DNA of 64,000 nucleotides from Spiroplasma sp. SV19 (GTDB lineage: Bacteria; Bacillota_I; Bacilli_A; Mycoplasmatales; Mycoplasmataceae). The position numbers were made by a program, and so were the translations under genes. The notes beneath the pieces are model-generated. The model was not told the origin of the DNA and searched no databases. It saw only the letters and a list, made by a program, of their open reading frames with translations. Below are positions 17,908 through 29,399 of the stretch, piece by piece. The stretch covers positions 558,001-622,000 of the forward strand of contig NZ_CP045455.1 of the NCBI RefSeq assembly GCF_030060925.1, read 5' to 3'. The stretch's first letter is position 1, and the number at the start of each line of letters is the position of its first letter.

Positions 17908-19485
17908 TTACTTAATAATTAATGATGGTTGTGTCATTTCAGCGGGAATTTCTTCATCCAATAATTCCAAAATAGTTGGGGCAATATCAGCAATTCCCGG
18001 ATCTTTATCACGTAATTTTAAACCTTCTTTAGTAATAATAATTGGAACTAGTTGGGAAGTATGTTTTTTATTTGGTCCACCAGTTTCATCAATCATAATT
18101 TCAGCATTACCATGATCAGCAGTAATAATCATAATACCATTAACTTTTTGAATTGCTCGATAAATTTTACCAAGACAATCATCAATTGTTTTTACTGCTT
18201 CAATCGCGGCTGGTAAAATTCCAGTATGACCAACCATATCACAATTAGCGAAGTTTAAAATAATAACATCAAATTCATTACGATCAAGTTCAGCAATTAA
18301 TTTATCAGTAATTTCATATGCGGACATTTCTGGTTTTAAATCATATGTTGCAACTTTTGGCGATGGAATTAAATCAGCTGATGCTCCTGGTAATGTAATT
18401 TCAGTTTGAGTTGCTAAACCATTTTTAAAATAGTCTTTTCCTCCATCAAAGAAAAAAGTAACATGCGCAATTTTTTCTGTTTCAGCAATCCGTAATTGAC
18501 GATAACCTTTTTTACTTAACCATTCTCCTAATCCATTAACAACTTCAATTGGTTGAAAAGCAACATGTTTTGAACCAACTGTTGCCGCATATTCCATCAT
18601 TGATACAAAATAAATATCATTTAATTTTGGCATAAAATAACTTTCTACCTCATTAACAGGAAAATCAACATTTGTTAATGCTGAAGCAATAGCAATTGCA
18701 CGGTCAGGACGGAAATTAGCAAAAAAGACTCCATCACCGGATTTAATGTAACCTTGGGGGGTGTTAATATTATAAGCTGGCATTAAAAATTCATCATTTC
18801 GACCAACTTGATATTCTTGGTCAATATATTCTAACGGATCACTAAACTCAGCTCCTTTTCTAGAAACTAAAACATCATAAGCAACTTGCACACGTTCATA
18901 TTTCTTATCACGATCCATTGCATAATAACGTCCTCCAATTGTAGCAATTGCGCCAACTTTTAACTTTGCTTGTAAGACATTAAATTGTTCAATGTATGTT
19001 TTAATACATTCTGGTTTAGTGTCTCGACCATCTCCAAATAAATGTAAATAAATTTCCTTAACCCCTTCTACTGCTGCTAACTGATAGGCTGCAAAAATAT
19101 GATTAAGATGTGAGTGAACACCACCATCTGAAAATAATCCCATAATATGAAAAGCCCCATTATTTTGTTTTGCAAATTTAATTGCTGCTAAAATTTCGGG
19201 ATTTTGATTAAAAGTTCCATCCTTAATAGCTTTATTAATTAATGTTAATGACTCATATTTAATCCGACCAGCTCCCAAATGAATATGGCCAACTTCAGAA
19301 TTCCCCATTTGACCATCTGGTAACCCAACTCATTCTCCCGATGCATGAGCAGCTACTCATGGGTATTTTGCTTTTAACATTTCAACATTTGTCATATGTG
19401 CTTGTGTAACTGCATTTCCTTTTGAATCAGGGGCAATTCCCCATCCATCAAGAATTGCTAATAAAATTGGTTGTTTCGCTTTCAT
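17908..19485 (-). CDS. gpmI: Cofactor-independent phosphoglycerate mutase
   Basis: The 525-residue glycolytic enzyme interconverts 3- and 2-phosphoglycerate with two Mn ions. It shows LLAILDGWG at the N-terminus, the phosphoserine motif MGNSEVGH at residues 60-67, GDGRDTKP, and the metal ligands TADHGNAE near residue 435. TGA encodes Trp at two positions before residue 60, so a shorter start at the MGNSEVGH Met would lose the metal-binding N-terminus. Start ATG 19485 follows AGGAGAAAAT. Confidence 0.97.
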
Positions 19486-19530
19486 TTTAATATTTTCTCC
19501 TCTTTTTCTTTTTCCTCAACAATTATATAA

Positions 19531-20343
19531 TTATTTTTCATTATTGAAAATATATTTTTCAATCATTTTTGCAACGCCACCTTCTTCAACATTGCTCGTA
19601 ATATCTTTGGCAATTGCTTTAATTTGTTCTTGTCCATTATTCATTGCAATTCCCAACCCCACATTTTTTATCATTCAATAATCATTCATACTATCACCAA
19701 TTGCCATCATTTCAGATAACGCAATTCCCCATTGTTTAGAAATTCATTTTAAACCTGTTAATTTACTAATGCCAGGAGCATTTATTTCTGCCGCATGCGC
19801 CGCATCAATTGCAATTTCAATATTTTTAGCTCGTGCTAAAGTAACGAATTCATCTGTTTCCTGCACATCCATTGCAATACATTTATAAGCAGCATTTTGA
19901 ATTTCAGAAAGACTATCATACTGGATAAATTCACCATGAAAAAAAGTTAATTCTGGATTGTTTTCGGCAACGGGGTCAAAATTAACAATAACTTTCGTTA
20001 AATCATCAATATAGCATCATAATTTTTTCTGATATTTTTTAGCTAATTGAAATAAAAAGTTAACTTGTAAAACAGATAATGTTTGTTGATGCACAATCTT
20101 ATTTGTTTTAATATCATAAATACAAGCACCATTAAAACCAATAAAATACTGATGAAAATAATCCATTTTTACTTTTAAGGCTTCTGGTAATGATGTCAAA
20201 ATTGGTCGTCCCGTTGCAAAAATAACCCGAATACCCATTTCTTGTGCTTTAATAATTGGCATAATATTAACCGCTTCAATTCCTTGATGAAAGCGACAAG
20301 CGGTTCCATCCATATCTAATGCAATTAATTTAATATTTCTCAT
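19531..20343 (-). CDS. Cof-type HAD phosphatase
   Basis: The 270-residue protein has the HAD motifs: ALDMDGT near residue 10 (nucleophile and acid Asp), ATGRP near 44, KLTGLKW with the motif III Lys, and GDSMND near 220. The cap sits between motifs II and III, as in the Cof (IIB) subfamily that dephosphorylates sugar phosphates or FMN. The specific substrate cannot be told. It lies 45 bases upstream of gpmI in the same direction, so the two may share a transcript. Confidence 0.9.
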
Positions 20344-20391
20344 AATTCCCTACTTTCTATTAAGAATCTCATAATTATATTGTAAAAGAAA

Positions 20392-20415
20392 AAACCATAT
20401 TTTTAAATATGGTTT
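20392..20415 (-). terminator. Terminator of the Gln-rich protein gene
   Basis: An 11-bp stem (AAACCATATTT, loop of two to three) overlaps the stop codon and is followed on the minus strand by a T-rich run. Confidence 0.75.
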
Positions 20416-21577
20416 ATGAATTTAAATAATAAGTAGTTGGTAAAATTGATTTGCCATCTGCCAATGTTCCTTGTTGATGATTACTTAAAACTGATTGTGA
20501 ATTAACAACAGTTAATTTTGTTTCTAATAATCAATTTTTAATTTCAACACGAAAACCATAAATGGCACCTACACATCCACCCAAAATTGCTAACATTATT
20601 AAAACACTAACTAAAACTGTTAACCACGGACGCGATTTTTTTATACAATTTTTACATTGGCATTGTAATCCATCATTTTCAATCTCAACATTTAATTTTT
20701 GATTTTTTTTACGATTTGTTTTTTCAAGTTCATTCTCAAATAAATCTGTTGGTAATACTGATGCAATATTCATATTTTTCCCAAGACCTACTTTAATATT
20801 AGGATCAATTGGAACATTTAATAAATCTGCTGGTTTAATACTTTTTTGATTATTATAATTCTCATTTTGATTTAAACCACCACTTTGTAAATTAGCAATT
20901 CGTTCCGCTAACGTTTGGTTTTGTGTTGTTGCAGCAGATGACTGTTGCAAATTGTTAGGCATTGAATTTGTTCCTTGTGAACTTTGCTGTCCTGTTGCTG
21001 CAAAATTAGCACGTTGTTGATTTATCATTTGCTGCTGATATTGTTGGGGTGCGACATTCTGCGGTGATTGTTGTTGTGAATATTGCTGTGGCATTGGCGC
21101 TGTTTGCTGCTGATACTGTTGGGGTGCTGTTGCATTCTGCGGTGATTGTTGTTGTGAATATTGTTGCGGCATTGGCGCTGCCTGCTGCTGATACTGTTGG
21201 GGTGCCACACCCTGTTGTTGTGAATATTGCTGCGGAGCGACACTTTGTGGAGGCTGTTGCATTAATCCTTGTTGTTGCGCATATTGCTGCGGCATTGGCG
21301 CTGCTTGCTGCTGATACTGTTGGGGTGCCACACCCTGTTGTTGTGAATATTGCTGCGGAGCGACACTTTGTGGAGGCTGTTGCATTAATCCTTGTTGTTG
21401 CGCATATTGCTGCGGCATTGGCGCTGCTTGCTGCTGATACTGTTGGGGTGCCACACCCTGCTGATACTGCTGTGGAGCAGCAGTAAAATTATTCCCTTGG
21501 TTGGGAGAAAGTTGCTGCTGATTATTTTCCGGTTTATTTTCTAAACCATTATTAGTCCAAGAATGTTGTAAACTCAT
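20414..21577 (-). CDS. Gln-rich repeat protein with C-terminal membrane anchor
   Basis: I recognise no family for this 387-residue protein. Residues 25-200 are made of Gln/Ala/Pro repeats (APQQYQQQ, PMPQQYAQQQ) including two identical 41-residue units. A Ser/Gln/Asn linker follows, then a charged segment, a CQCKNC cluster near residue 300 and one membrane helix (VLVSVLIMLAILGG) near 315-337, with about 50 residues beyond. There is no signal peptide. The long disordered part is probably cytoplasmic and the tail outside, or the reverse. ATG 21577 is chosen for its GAGAGGG site. The Cys cluster next to the membrane may bind a metal. Confidence 0.75.
21183..21428. repeat. Two identical 123-bp tandem repeats
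   Basis: Copies 21183-21305 and 21306-21428 are identical base for base, and a third partial copy runs to 21459. They encode 41-residue units of the Gln-rich protein. Perfect identity, including silent positions, means the duplication is recent or is kept uniform by recombination. Confidence 0.9.
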
Positions 21578-21622
21578 TTTATACCCTCTCATTTAAATAT
21601 TGCCATACGTAATTGTATAATA

Positions 21623-21631
21623 ATTATATCA
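21623..21631 (-). promoter_or_regulatory. Extended -10 promoter of the Gln-rich protein gene
   Basis: TGATATAAT on the minus strand lies 46 bases before the start codon, in the gap behind gpsA. The -35 is not clear. Confidence 0.5.
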
Positions 21632-21648
21632 TAAAATGAGAGTTTTTC

Positions 21649-22656
21649 CTATGCCAATATTGCTTTTGTAAAAACACTATTGATAATTGCACTTGGGCGT
21701 TTATTATTATATAAAATATCATATAAGGCTTCAAATAAAGGTAATACTATTTTATTAACTCGTGCATCTAACACAATTGTTTTACAAGTTAAAACACCTT
21801 CAACTGTTTTAGCATGACTTTCTAATACTTTTTTGGCATCATCTGCTTGGGCAATTTCAAAACCAAGAGAATAATTCCGTGATTTTGTTGAAGTCGCAGT
21901 TAAAATTAAATCTGCTAATCCTGCAAAGTTTAAAAAAGTTTCAATGCGAGCTCCTTTTGCTTTTGCAAAAAGTTGAATTTCATTTAAACCCATTGTAATT
22001 AATGATGCTTTAGCATTATCTGATGCATAAAGACCATTAAAAATTCCTGATGCAATTGCAACAGCATTTTTTAATGCCACAGCATATTCAGCACCAACAA
22101 CATCTGTATTCGCAAAAGTAACAAAATATTCATTGTTAAATAAATCTCGCACTTCTTGTGCAATTGTAATTTCACTTGAAACTGCCATAATACACGTTGG
22201 TTTTCGCTGCAAAACTTCCATGGCAATACTTGGCCCATAAATCCCTGCATATGCTTTTAAAATTTTATCATCAATTAATTTAACAATTGAGCGAGATAAT
22301 ACTTCATGCGTTTCAGGATCTAATCCTTTTGCAACATTAATAATCACAACCGGTTTTGTTACTGTTTGATTAATCTTTTCAATAACTGGTTTAATAGCAA
22401 TAACTGGAATTCCCAAAATAATATATTCAGCATCTTCAACAGCTGCAGCAAAATTAGTTGTTGCTCTAATTTCACGATTAATTTTTAAATCACCAAAAAA
22501 ATGGCTATTTAAATGCTCATTATTAATATCATTGACTTCTTTACTATCAATTCCATACATAATAACATTATGGTCATTATCTGTTAAAACATTGGCCAAA
22601 ACAGTGCCATATGCTCCCGTGCCAATAATAGTGATATTCTTTTGTTCTTTTTTCAT
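21649..22656 (-). CDS. gpsA: Glycerol-3-phosphate dehydrogenase [NAD(P)+]
   Basis: The 335-residue enzyme reduces dihydroxyacetone phosphate to glycerol 3-phosphate for lipid synthesis. The N-terminal nucleotide site is IIGTGAYGT. VAKGLDPETHEVLS and GPSIAMEV match the family, followed by the catalytic-region VALKNAVAIASG, GLNEIQLFAKAKGA and the end of the C-terminal helical domain. Length is typical. It lies 14 bases behind der in the same operon. Confidence 0.95.
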   Translation of the reverse strand: MKKEQKNITIIGTGAYGTVLANVLTDNDHNVIMYGIDSKEVNDINNEHLNSHFFGDLKINREIRATTNFAAAVEDAEYIILGIPVIAIKPVIEKINQTVTKPVVIINVAKGLDPETHEVLSRSIVKLIDDKILKAYAGIYGPSIAMEVLQRKPTCIMAVSSEITIAQEVRDLFNNEYFVTFANTDVVGAEYAVALKNAVAIASGIFNGLYASDNAKASLITMGLNEIQLFAKAKGARIETFLNFAGLADLILTATSTKSRNYSLGFEIAQADDAKKVLESHAKTVEGVLTCKTIVLDARVNKIVLPLFEALYDILYNNKRPSAIINSVFTKAILA

Positions 22657-22670
22657 TATTATTTACCTCA

Positions 22671-23987
22671 TTACTTTCTTTCTCTAAATAGTATTTTAAT
22701 TGGTACCCCATCAAATCCAAAATGTTCACGAATTTGATTTTCAAGAAACCGTTTATAAGAAAAATGAATATATTTAGGATTGTTACAAAACATAATAAAA
22801 GTTGGAATCATACTTTCTGGTTGCGTAGCATAATAAATTTTTATGCGACCACCATTAAAATCAGGCGGAGGATTTAGTAGTTGTGCTTTAACTAAAATTT
22901 CATTTAAAACACTAGTTTTTATGCGCTGAGTTAATCCAGCATAAACTTCATCAATTGTTTGAAATAAGATATGCACGCGTTTTTTTTCTAGTGCCGAAAC
23001 AAAAACCATTTTAGCATAATTTAAGTACTTAAAATAACCACGAATTTGTTTTTCAATTACTTGCATTGAACGATCATTTTTTTCTGTTACTGCATCTCAT
23101 TTGTTAACAACTAGAATAATTGGTTTGTTTTGTTCAAAAGCGATTCCAGCAATATTAGTATCTTGGTCAGTAATTGGTATTGTCCCATCAATAATTAGTA
23201 AAACGAGATCACTTCGTTCAATCGCACTAACCGCACGAAGAACACTATATTTCTCTAATTTCTCATAAACCTTCCCCTTCCGTCTAATTCCTGCCGTATC
23301 AATAACAGTATAAAGGTGATCATTTCGTTTAAAGGTTGTATCAATTGAATCAGTGGTTGTTCCAGCGATTGGAGAAACAATTACCCGTTCTTCTCCTAAA
23401 ATAGCATTTGTCAAGGATGATTTTCCAACATTTGGTTTGCCAATTAAGGAAAAATGAATTCCTTCGGTTCTTGGTTGAATTGGAATTTGATCTAAATAAG
23501 AAATTACTTTATCCAATAAGTCCCCAATACCAATCCCATGCGTTGCCGACACAGCAATTGGTTCACCAAATCCTAATGTCATATATTCATATAACTCACT
23601 TTCTTTTTCTTGTTTATCATACTTATTAATAACTAATAAAACTGGTTTTTTAGCACGATACAATATTTTTGCAATCATTTCATCATCAGGAGTGACCTCT
23701 TCTTTATATGATAAAACAAAAATAATAACATCAGCTTCCGCAATAGCAATTTCTGCTTGCATTTTAATCTCTTGGGCAAACATTGCTTCATGATCTAATG
23801 TAATTCCTCCTGTATCAATCATTAAAAATTCACGTGTTAATCATTCTGAAAAAGCATAAATCCGGTCCCGCGTAACACCAGGAGTATCTTCAACAATGGC
23901 AAGACGGTTTTTAATGATACGATTAAATAATGTTGATTTTCCAACATTTGGTCGTCCTACAATTGCTACGGTTCCTTTTTTTGCCAT
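22671..23987 (-). CDS. der: Ribosome-assembly GTPase Der (EngA)
   Basis: The 438-residue protein has the double GTPase layout unique to Der. The first P-loop GRPNVGKST is at residues 11-19, the first DTPG ([10 protein letters not shown]) follows, and NKYD lies before the second domain. The second P-loop is GKPNVGKSS, with DTAGIRRKG and NKWD after it. A C-terminal KH-like domain ends at residue 438. It assists 50S subunit assembly. Its ATG 23987 follows the cmk stop directly (TAAATG), so the two are co-translated. TGA Trp codons include the one in the second NKWD motif. Confidence 0.97.
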
Positions 23988-24659
23988 TTACTTTCCTACC
24001 TTCTTATAATTTACTACTACTTCATAAATTGCTGCTACTGTTTGTTCAAATGTTAAGATACTACTATCAATTACAATTGCATCAGCAGCAATTTTTAGTG
24101 GTCCAACTGCACGGGTTTTATCAGCACAATCACGTTCTCTTAACTTTGTTGTAATTTCTGTCAAATTATTTGGAGCAATATGATTCTCATTATTTTGATT
24201 TCATCTTCGTTCAGCTCGAGCGGCAATACTAGCTGTCAAATAAATTTTTACTTCTGCATCAGGTAAAACAACAGTTGTAATATCGCGTCCAACAACAACA
24301 TTGCCTTTATTAATAACTAATTGGCGTTGTAAAGCTACCATTGCGGTTCGAATAAAATCAAGACCAGTAATTTTGTTAATATTGTCAAGAACTAAACTTG
24401 TTTGCAACATCAATGTTACATCTTCATTATTAACATAAATTTTGTTATTTAACACTTGATAATTAAAATTTGTTAACTGGGTTTGTAACTGTTGATAATC
24501 ATTAAAATCAATTTGTGCTTTTGCACAAAAATAAGTAAAAGCACGATAAGTTAGTCCTGTATCAATAAACTGATAATTCAATTTTTTGGCCAATTCATAA
24601 CCAGCAGAAGATTTACCACTACCAGCCGGACCATCAATAGCTATATTTAATTTCATCAT
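23988..24659 (-). CDS. cmk: Cytidylate kinase
   Basis: The 223-residue enzyme phosphorylates CMP and dCMP. The P-loop IDGPAGSGKSSAG lies near residue 7. DTGLTYRAF matches the usual DTGAMYRA, GRDITTVVLPDA matches GRDIGTVVFPDA, and AARAERR is the lid. Two adjacent ATG codons (24659, 24656) follow GGGAGAAG, and either may start. It is followed without a gap by der, the usual cmk-der pair. Confidence 0.95.
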
Positions 24660-24672
24660 CTTCTCCCATTTT

Positions 24673-25374
24673 CTATAACACAAAGATTAATACTAAACAA
24701 ACAACTAATAATATAACAAATAAAAGCATCGTTAATAATAACATTTTATAGCGTAGTTTTATTTTACGATAAGTAACTAATACATTATTATGTTTTTCTT
24801 CTAATAAAATACTTGATTCTTTAAGCATTTCTGCTGTACTACGACTGTCATTTTTACGCATATGTGCAATTGTACTAAATTCAATATTTGCTGAATTAAT
24901 TTTAAAATTACTATTTTCTGCTTGGATTTTATCACTTAAACGATGGTATGTAATTTTTTCAGCTAAAATGCTTTCTAAAATTGTTTGATATTTTTGATAA
25001 GTTGGTTTGTTTAATAAAGTTTCAGCAATTAAAATATTATGCATAACATCACCCGCATCTTGGTCATTTTTCGGATTAACCTGTGCTGTGGAATTTGTTG
25101 TACTAACAACTTGCTCTAATAATTGCTGTAAATCATATTTAAAATCAGATGGATATGGTTGCTCATCTGGATTTTTATCCAAATATACTTTTTCTCAACT
25201 AAATTCTTGTTCAAAATCTGATTTAATATTATTAAAGAAAGTAGCATCAATTACATTTAATTTTGCCATATAACTATTAATTACTTGATTTGCCTGATTA
25301 ATTTCTTGATCTAATTCAATTTCCTTTTTAATCATTTCACGTAGTTGGGCAAATTTTTCCATTCTAGTTTCCAT
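24673..25374 (-). CDS. Coiled-coil protein with C-terminal membrane anchor
   Basis: The 233-residue protein is almost wholly helical and charged, with heptad-like stretches at residues 1-55 and 110-205. It ends in a single strongly hydrophobic helix (MLLLTMLLFVILLVVCLVL) with no residues beyond it, a tail anchor with the bulk in the cytoplasm. A TGA Trp near residue 60 is required. It begins behind GGAGGGG at ATG 25374 and precedes cmk by 13 bases. No family is recognised; a cytoskeletal or division role would be a guess. Confidence 0.7.
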
Positions 25375-25476
25375 TGTACCCCTCCAACTTTTTCAAACTA
25401 CATTAAAATTATATATTATTATTAAAATTTTTGTTATTATTATAGTAATAATAAATAAGATAATGGGGGGATCTCA

Positions 25477-25722
25477 ATGGCGAACCGTGATATTTCAAAG
25501 AAAAGAACATATGTTAATACTGACTTGTGTATTTCTTGTGGAAGCTGCATTATGATTGATGAAACTGAAACATTCTTTATGGATGATGATGGTTTTGCAA
25601 ATACAACAGAAAATGATCAAGAACTAGTTGAAGCACAAATGGTTTGTCCAACAGCAGCGATCTTCATTAAAACATTAGAAGAATTTAAAGAAAAGCGCAA
25701 AAGTAGTCTTGATACTGATTAA
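25477..25722 (+). CDS. Ferredoxin, single [4Fe-4S] cluster
   Basis: The 81-residue protein has CISCGSC at residues 18-24 and CPTAAI near residue 61. Together they supply the four Cys ligands of a Bacillus-type one-cluster ferredoxin. It begins at ATG 25477 behind GGGGGGATCT. It would carry electrons for an unknown partner; none is encoded next to it. It shares a bidirectional terminator with dUTPase. Confidence 0.92.
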   Translation: MANRDISKKRTYVNTDLCISCGSCIMIDETETFFMDDDGFANTTENDQELVEAQMVCPTAAIFIKTLEEFKEKRKSSLDTD

Positions 25723-25758
25723 AAAAATGTTTTATAAATACTTATAAAACATTTTTTT
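25721..25758. terminator. Bidirectional terminator between ferredoxin and dUTPase genes
   Basis: A 17-bp stem (AAAAAAATGTTTTATAA, loop of four) overlaps the stop codons of both converging genes and gives T runs in both directions. Confidence 0.9.
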
Positions 25759-26266
25759 AATAATTATTTTCTTGCCGAGCAAAGTTTATTTTATTTTTCT
25801 TATTATATGCCGTAATTAAGTCGGTTTCGGTAAATTTTAATTCCTCAGCAATAATTAAATATTGATTTAACACTTGAAAATAAATTTTAGCTGTTTGCTT
25901 TTTAATTAATTTAGTACAAACAGCAAAACAATCCAAATAAAGTTTTGTTAGACTAAACGATTTGCCAACATATTTGTTTTGATAATGGTATTTATTAAAG
26001 TCAACTTGGAGACTACTCCCAATGCTAATCAAAAAATGAATTCCATCAATATATTCTTCTAATAAAATATCTTGTTTTGAAGCTGGTTTAACACTTCAAT
26101 ATTTAAAATCACGTTGTTCATTAATAAATTCTGCTAACTCAACTAAAAAAGCCAAAATTCGTTTATCTAATGTCTGCTCATCATTTAAGTTGAATTTTGT
26201 CAAAATGTGATGATCTAGTTTTTTTTGATTTTCAAGCAAATATGCAAAAGTTTTGTTACTTAACAT
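25757..26266 (-). CDS. Dimeric-type dUTPase
   Basis: The 169-residue all-helical protein has the paired acidic motifs of the MazG-like dimeric dUTPase family. These are ELAEFINEQRDFKYW near residues 43-58 and EEYIDGIHFLISIG near 68-82. It hydrolyses dUTP to dUMP and so keeps uracil out of DNA. The ATG 26266 follows GGAGG and overlaps the end of the VWA gene by 11 bases, so it is co-expressed with the ATPase-VWA pair, a surprising link. Confidence 0.85.
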
Positions 26267-27815
26267 TTTTAGCAACCTCCTGTTCTGCTCTAATTTTATT
26301 TAAAATAGTTTTTGCGCCGGGAATTTTATCATATTTTTTAACAACTTCTCCCGTTAAAGAAGCAATAATTCGTTCGGAAGCAAATGGATCACGGGGGTCA
26401 TAAATTCAAGCATTATCAAAAACACTAGCAACATCTTCTTCCCCCATTGTACCAATGACTATCGCATGAAAACGATTCCGTCTTGTTCGTAACATCTCAA
26501 TTCTTTCAATAATATCTGGCGATAAATCAGAAGTCATAAAATCACTAATTAATAATAAATCAGCATTAAAATATTCATTACTATCCATTACGGTTAAAGT
26601 ATGTTGCAAAGCGGGTTCAACATCGGTATCACCACCAAAACTCTTAGATAAAAAATCAATTAACTTTGGAACAGAATCCTTCAATTGTGATAAATTATAA
26701 ACATCTAAACTTTTTGAAAAATTAATCATATAACAAGGACGATGTTCTGACAAAGCAATTTTCGCAACTGCCAATGCTAATGCTTTGGCAATTTGTTCGG
26801 GACTACCGCGCATTGAAGAAGAGGTATCAATTGAAAGCACGATTGGACCTTTTTCTTCAGGAACATATGATTCAAAAGTTGTTAACTTAATTTGCTCTTT
26901 TGGAACCTTATCTTGGGATAAAAATTCAAAGGTTGTTAATTTTCCTTCAATATATTTCTTATAAAAAATATATTTTAAAACTGGATCTCGTAGTAAAACT
27001 AATTCCGCAGGAAACATATGCTCCAAATCTTTTGATTCAGTTGCCCCAATAATTTCTTCTGGGGACGAACCAACAGGTTTTCATTCATAATCCATAACAA
27101 CTTCTTCTAGAATTCGTTGCTCAATTAAGTTACTTTCACCTTGATAGCGACCTAATAAAGTTGCAATTTCCATAATTGCTGGATTACTTTCCAAAAATTT
27201 GGCAAACTTATCAATTGCTCTCATATCAACACCTGGCTTTAATAATTGCACAGGATCTCACATGTTACCAAAAAAATTTCATACTGTTTTTAGCAAACTA
27301 TTAGCTTTATTATAAATTTGAATTCGATTGTATAAATCTTGCATAAATTTACTCCGCAACTCTTCAATTTTAGCAAAACGATAATCATTAATTCTTTTAA
27401 TTAGAATTGATTCTCATATGCCAACAAAATCACGAAATAACATATTAGGATTATTATTTTTTTTATTAAATTCATAACGATAATAATTCAAACGATCATA
27501 AAATGGTGAGTTGACTTTAAATAAAAAATCCTGGGTTGAAGAATAATTCTTTTTTAACCCTTCATAACCATTAACCTTAATTCAATGAAATAAATAGATC
27601 TCTTTTTCAATATTTGGACTTAATTTAATTTTCATAATTTCAGTTTCAATTTTCTGATCATAAAAATTATTAATTTCTGAATCAAAAATATTACTTAACC
27701 ATTGATTTGATTTTTTTACCAGAGCAAAATTTGGACTAGCTAAATCAGTCTTTTTTAATTCTGTTAATTTCTCTGCTAATTTAACTCCTGCTTTTTGCTC
27801 TAAATATGGATTCAT
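26256..27815 (-). CDS. ViaA-like VWA-domain protein
   Basis: The 519-residue protein has a helical N-terminal two thirds and a C-terminal von Willebrand A domain. The MIDAS metal site DTSSSM lies near residue 323, with the later Thr (GGDTDVEPAL) and Asp (LISDFMTSD) in place. Such proteins partner with MoxR/RavA ATPases, and the ATPase is encoded 26 bases upstream. Together they act like chaperones that insert metals or remodel protein complexes. Membrane and surface protein genes just upstream are candidate clients. A dozen or so TGA Trp codons are required. Confidence 0.85.
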
Positions 27816-27841
27816 AGTGAAAGACTCCTTTGTTTTTAAAA

Positions 27842-29386
27842 CTAATTTTTAACTAAGTTTGAGGAACTACTAAGATTAGCTTCTGGGTTTTCTTTTGATC
27901 GATAATCAGCTTCAATAATATCCTCATTGAAATTTAATTTATTATCATTAAAAGCATTATTAACTGCTAAAAGGAAACGGTCCTTGAAAAAAATACAATT
28001 CAATTCTAATAAACGTTCTTTTTCATCAGGAAAAGCAGTTGCCAAACTATCAATTTCACGTTCAACTGCCAGAATTCTTTTCTCAAGTTTTGAATTATTA
28101 TCCTCTACTTTCGAATTTTTAATTTCCACTTTAATTTCTTCATCAGTTTTAATAATTTTAAAAGTACTATCATTAACATAACTAATTTCAGTTTGTAAAA
28201 CATCAACCATATTATCTAAGTCTTCTCCGTAATATAATTCAACTAATGTTGGCTGGGTTTTATTATGACGAGCATCAATCAAATCTTCAACACGAATAAA
28301 ACAAATTGGATACTGTGAATTTTTCCAAAGAATACGATGAAAAGTTCCTTGCAATTTACCATCAAAAACATCTAAATATTCACTTTTCCGACTATTAACT
28401 TCTTGAATATCTTCATACTGCGCTGATAATTCTTCTAATTCTTTACTCAAACGATTCTTTTTTTCACGTACATCATAAGTTAAAGCATCTAAATAAAACT
28501 CATTGAAAATAGCATTATATTCTTCTTCTTGTTCTTCATCATCTCAAATACAATATGGAATAACTAGTCAATCAGCTTTATCAACTGTATCACGACCATT
28601 ATAAAAAGCCGATGCTTTCATTAAATGAGCAATCTTTTTTCAACGACGATCAGAAATATAATATTCGCCATCAGTTGCAATATACATTGCTTTTCGAAAA
28701 CGTGCAATAAAATCAAATGTTGACTGCGTCATTTTAACTTTATTAATTTCTTTTCGTCACACATCATATTCTTCGTGCGTAATTTGCAATGCTTCATCAA
28801 CTTTAACATCTAATTCCGTTACTCCAGCAATCATATCATTAAAATTTGCTTCATCTTTTAAACCATGGGCAATATAACGAATAATAAAACGGTCATATAA
28901 CGCCTCTAACCCTTGTCCTTCTGCTGGTAACTCATTTGAAGCAGAAATTAATAACTTCATTGGAACTTTAATATCAACTCCGGCATTACGAAAAATCTTT
29001 TCATTAATAATTGTTAATAATGTATTTTGAATTGAAGGCCCCGCCTTTCAAATTTCATCTAAGAAAACAATTTCTGCGGTTGGCAAATATTTATCAATTA
29101 ATCGTTTATAAACTCCTTTTTGCAAATCTTCAATTGAAATTGGACCAAAAATTTCTTCTGGTGTTGAAAAACGATTCATCAAATATTCAAAAATTGTTCC
29201 GTTTTTAAAAGCATGTTTTAAACGTCGTGAAACTAATGATTTGGCAATTCCTGGTTTTCCTAAAAGAAAAATTGATTCTCCACTTAACATTGCTAACATT
29301 GCTAAATTAAAAATTTCTTCTTTTTCATACACATTTTGCTGTAATTGTTTTGTTAATTCTTCTAATCTTTCTGTAAGTGTCATCAT
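27842..29386 (-). CDS. MoxR/RavA-type AAA+ ATPase
   Basis: The 514-residue protein has Walker A GKPGIAKS at residues 43-50, Walker B VFLDEIWKAG near 107, sensor-1 region ISASNELP near 149 and an arginine-finger region DRFIIRY. The order is that of the MoxR branch. The C-terminal half holds a helical lid and a coiled-coil part ([15 protein letters not shown]) as in RavA. It starts at ATG 29386 or 29383 and precedes the VWA gene. By family knowledge the ATPase drives the VWA partner in complex assembly; the client is unknown. Confidence 0.88.
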
Positions 29387-29399
29387 TTTTCTTTACTCC

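Noticed and set aside
21183-21459. Regular repeats as a possible CRISPR array
   Set aside because: The 123-bp units are contiguous, without spacers, and code for protein in frame.
21049-21486. Plus-strand open frame of 145 codons rich in Ala, Val and Leu opposite the Gln-rich gene
   Set aside because: It is the complement of the CAG/CAA/CCA repeats, has no ribosome site, and its composition follows from the repeat alone.
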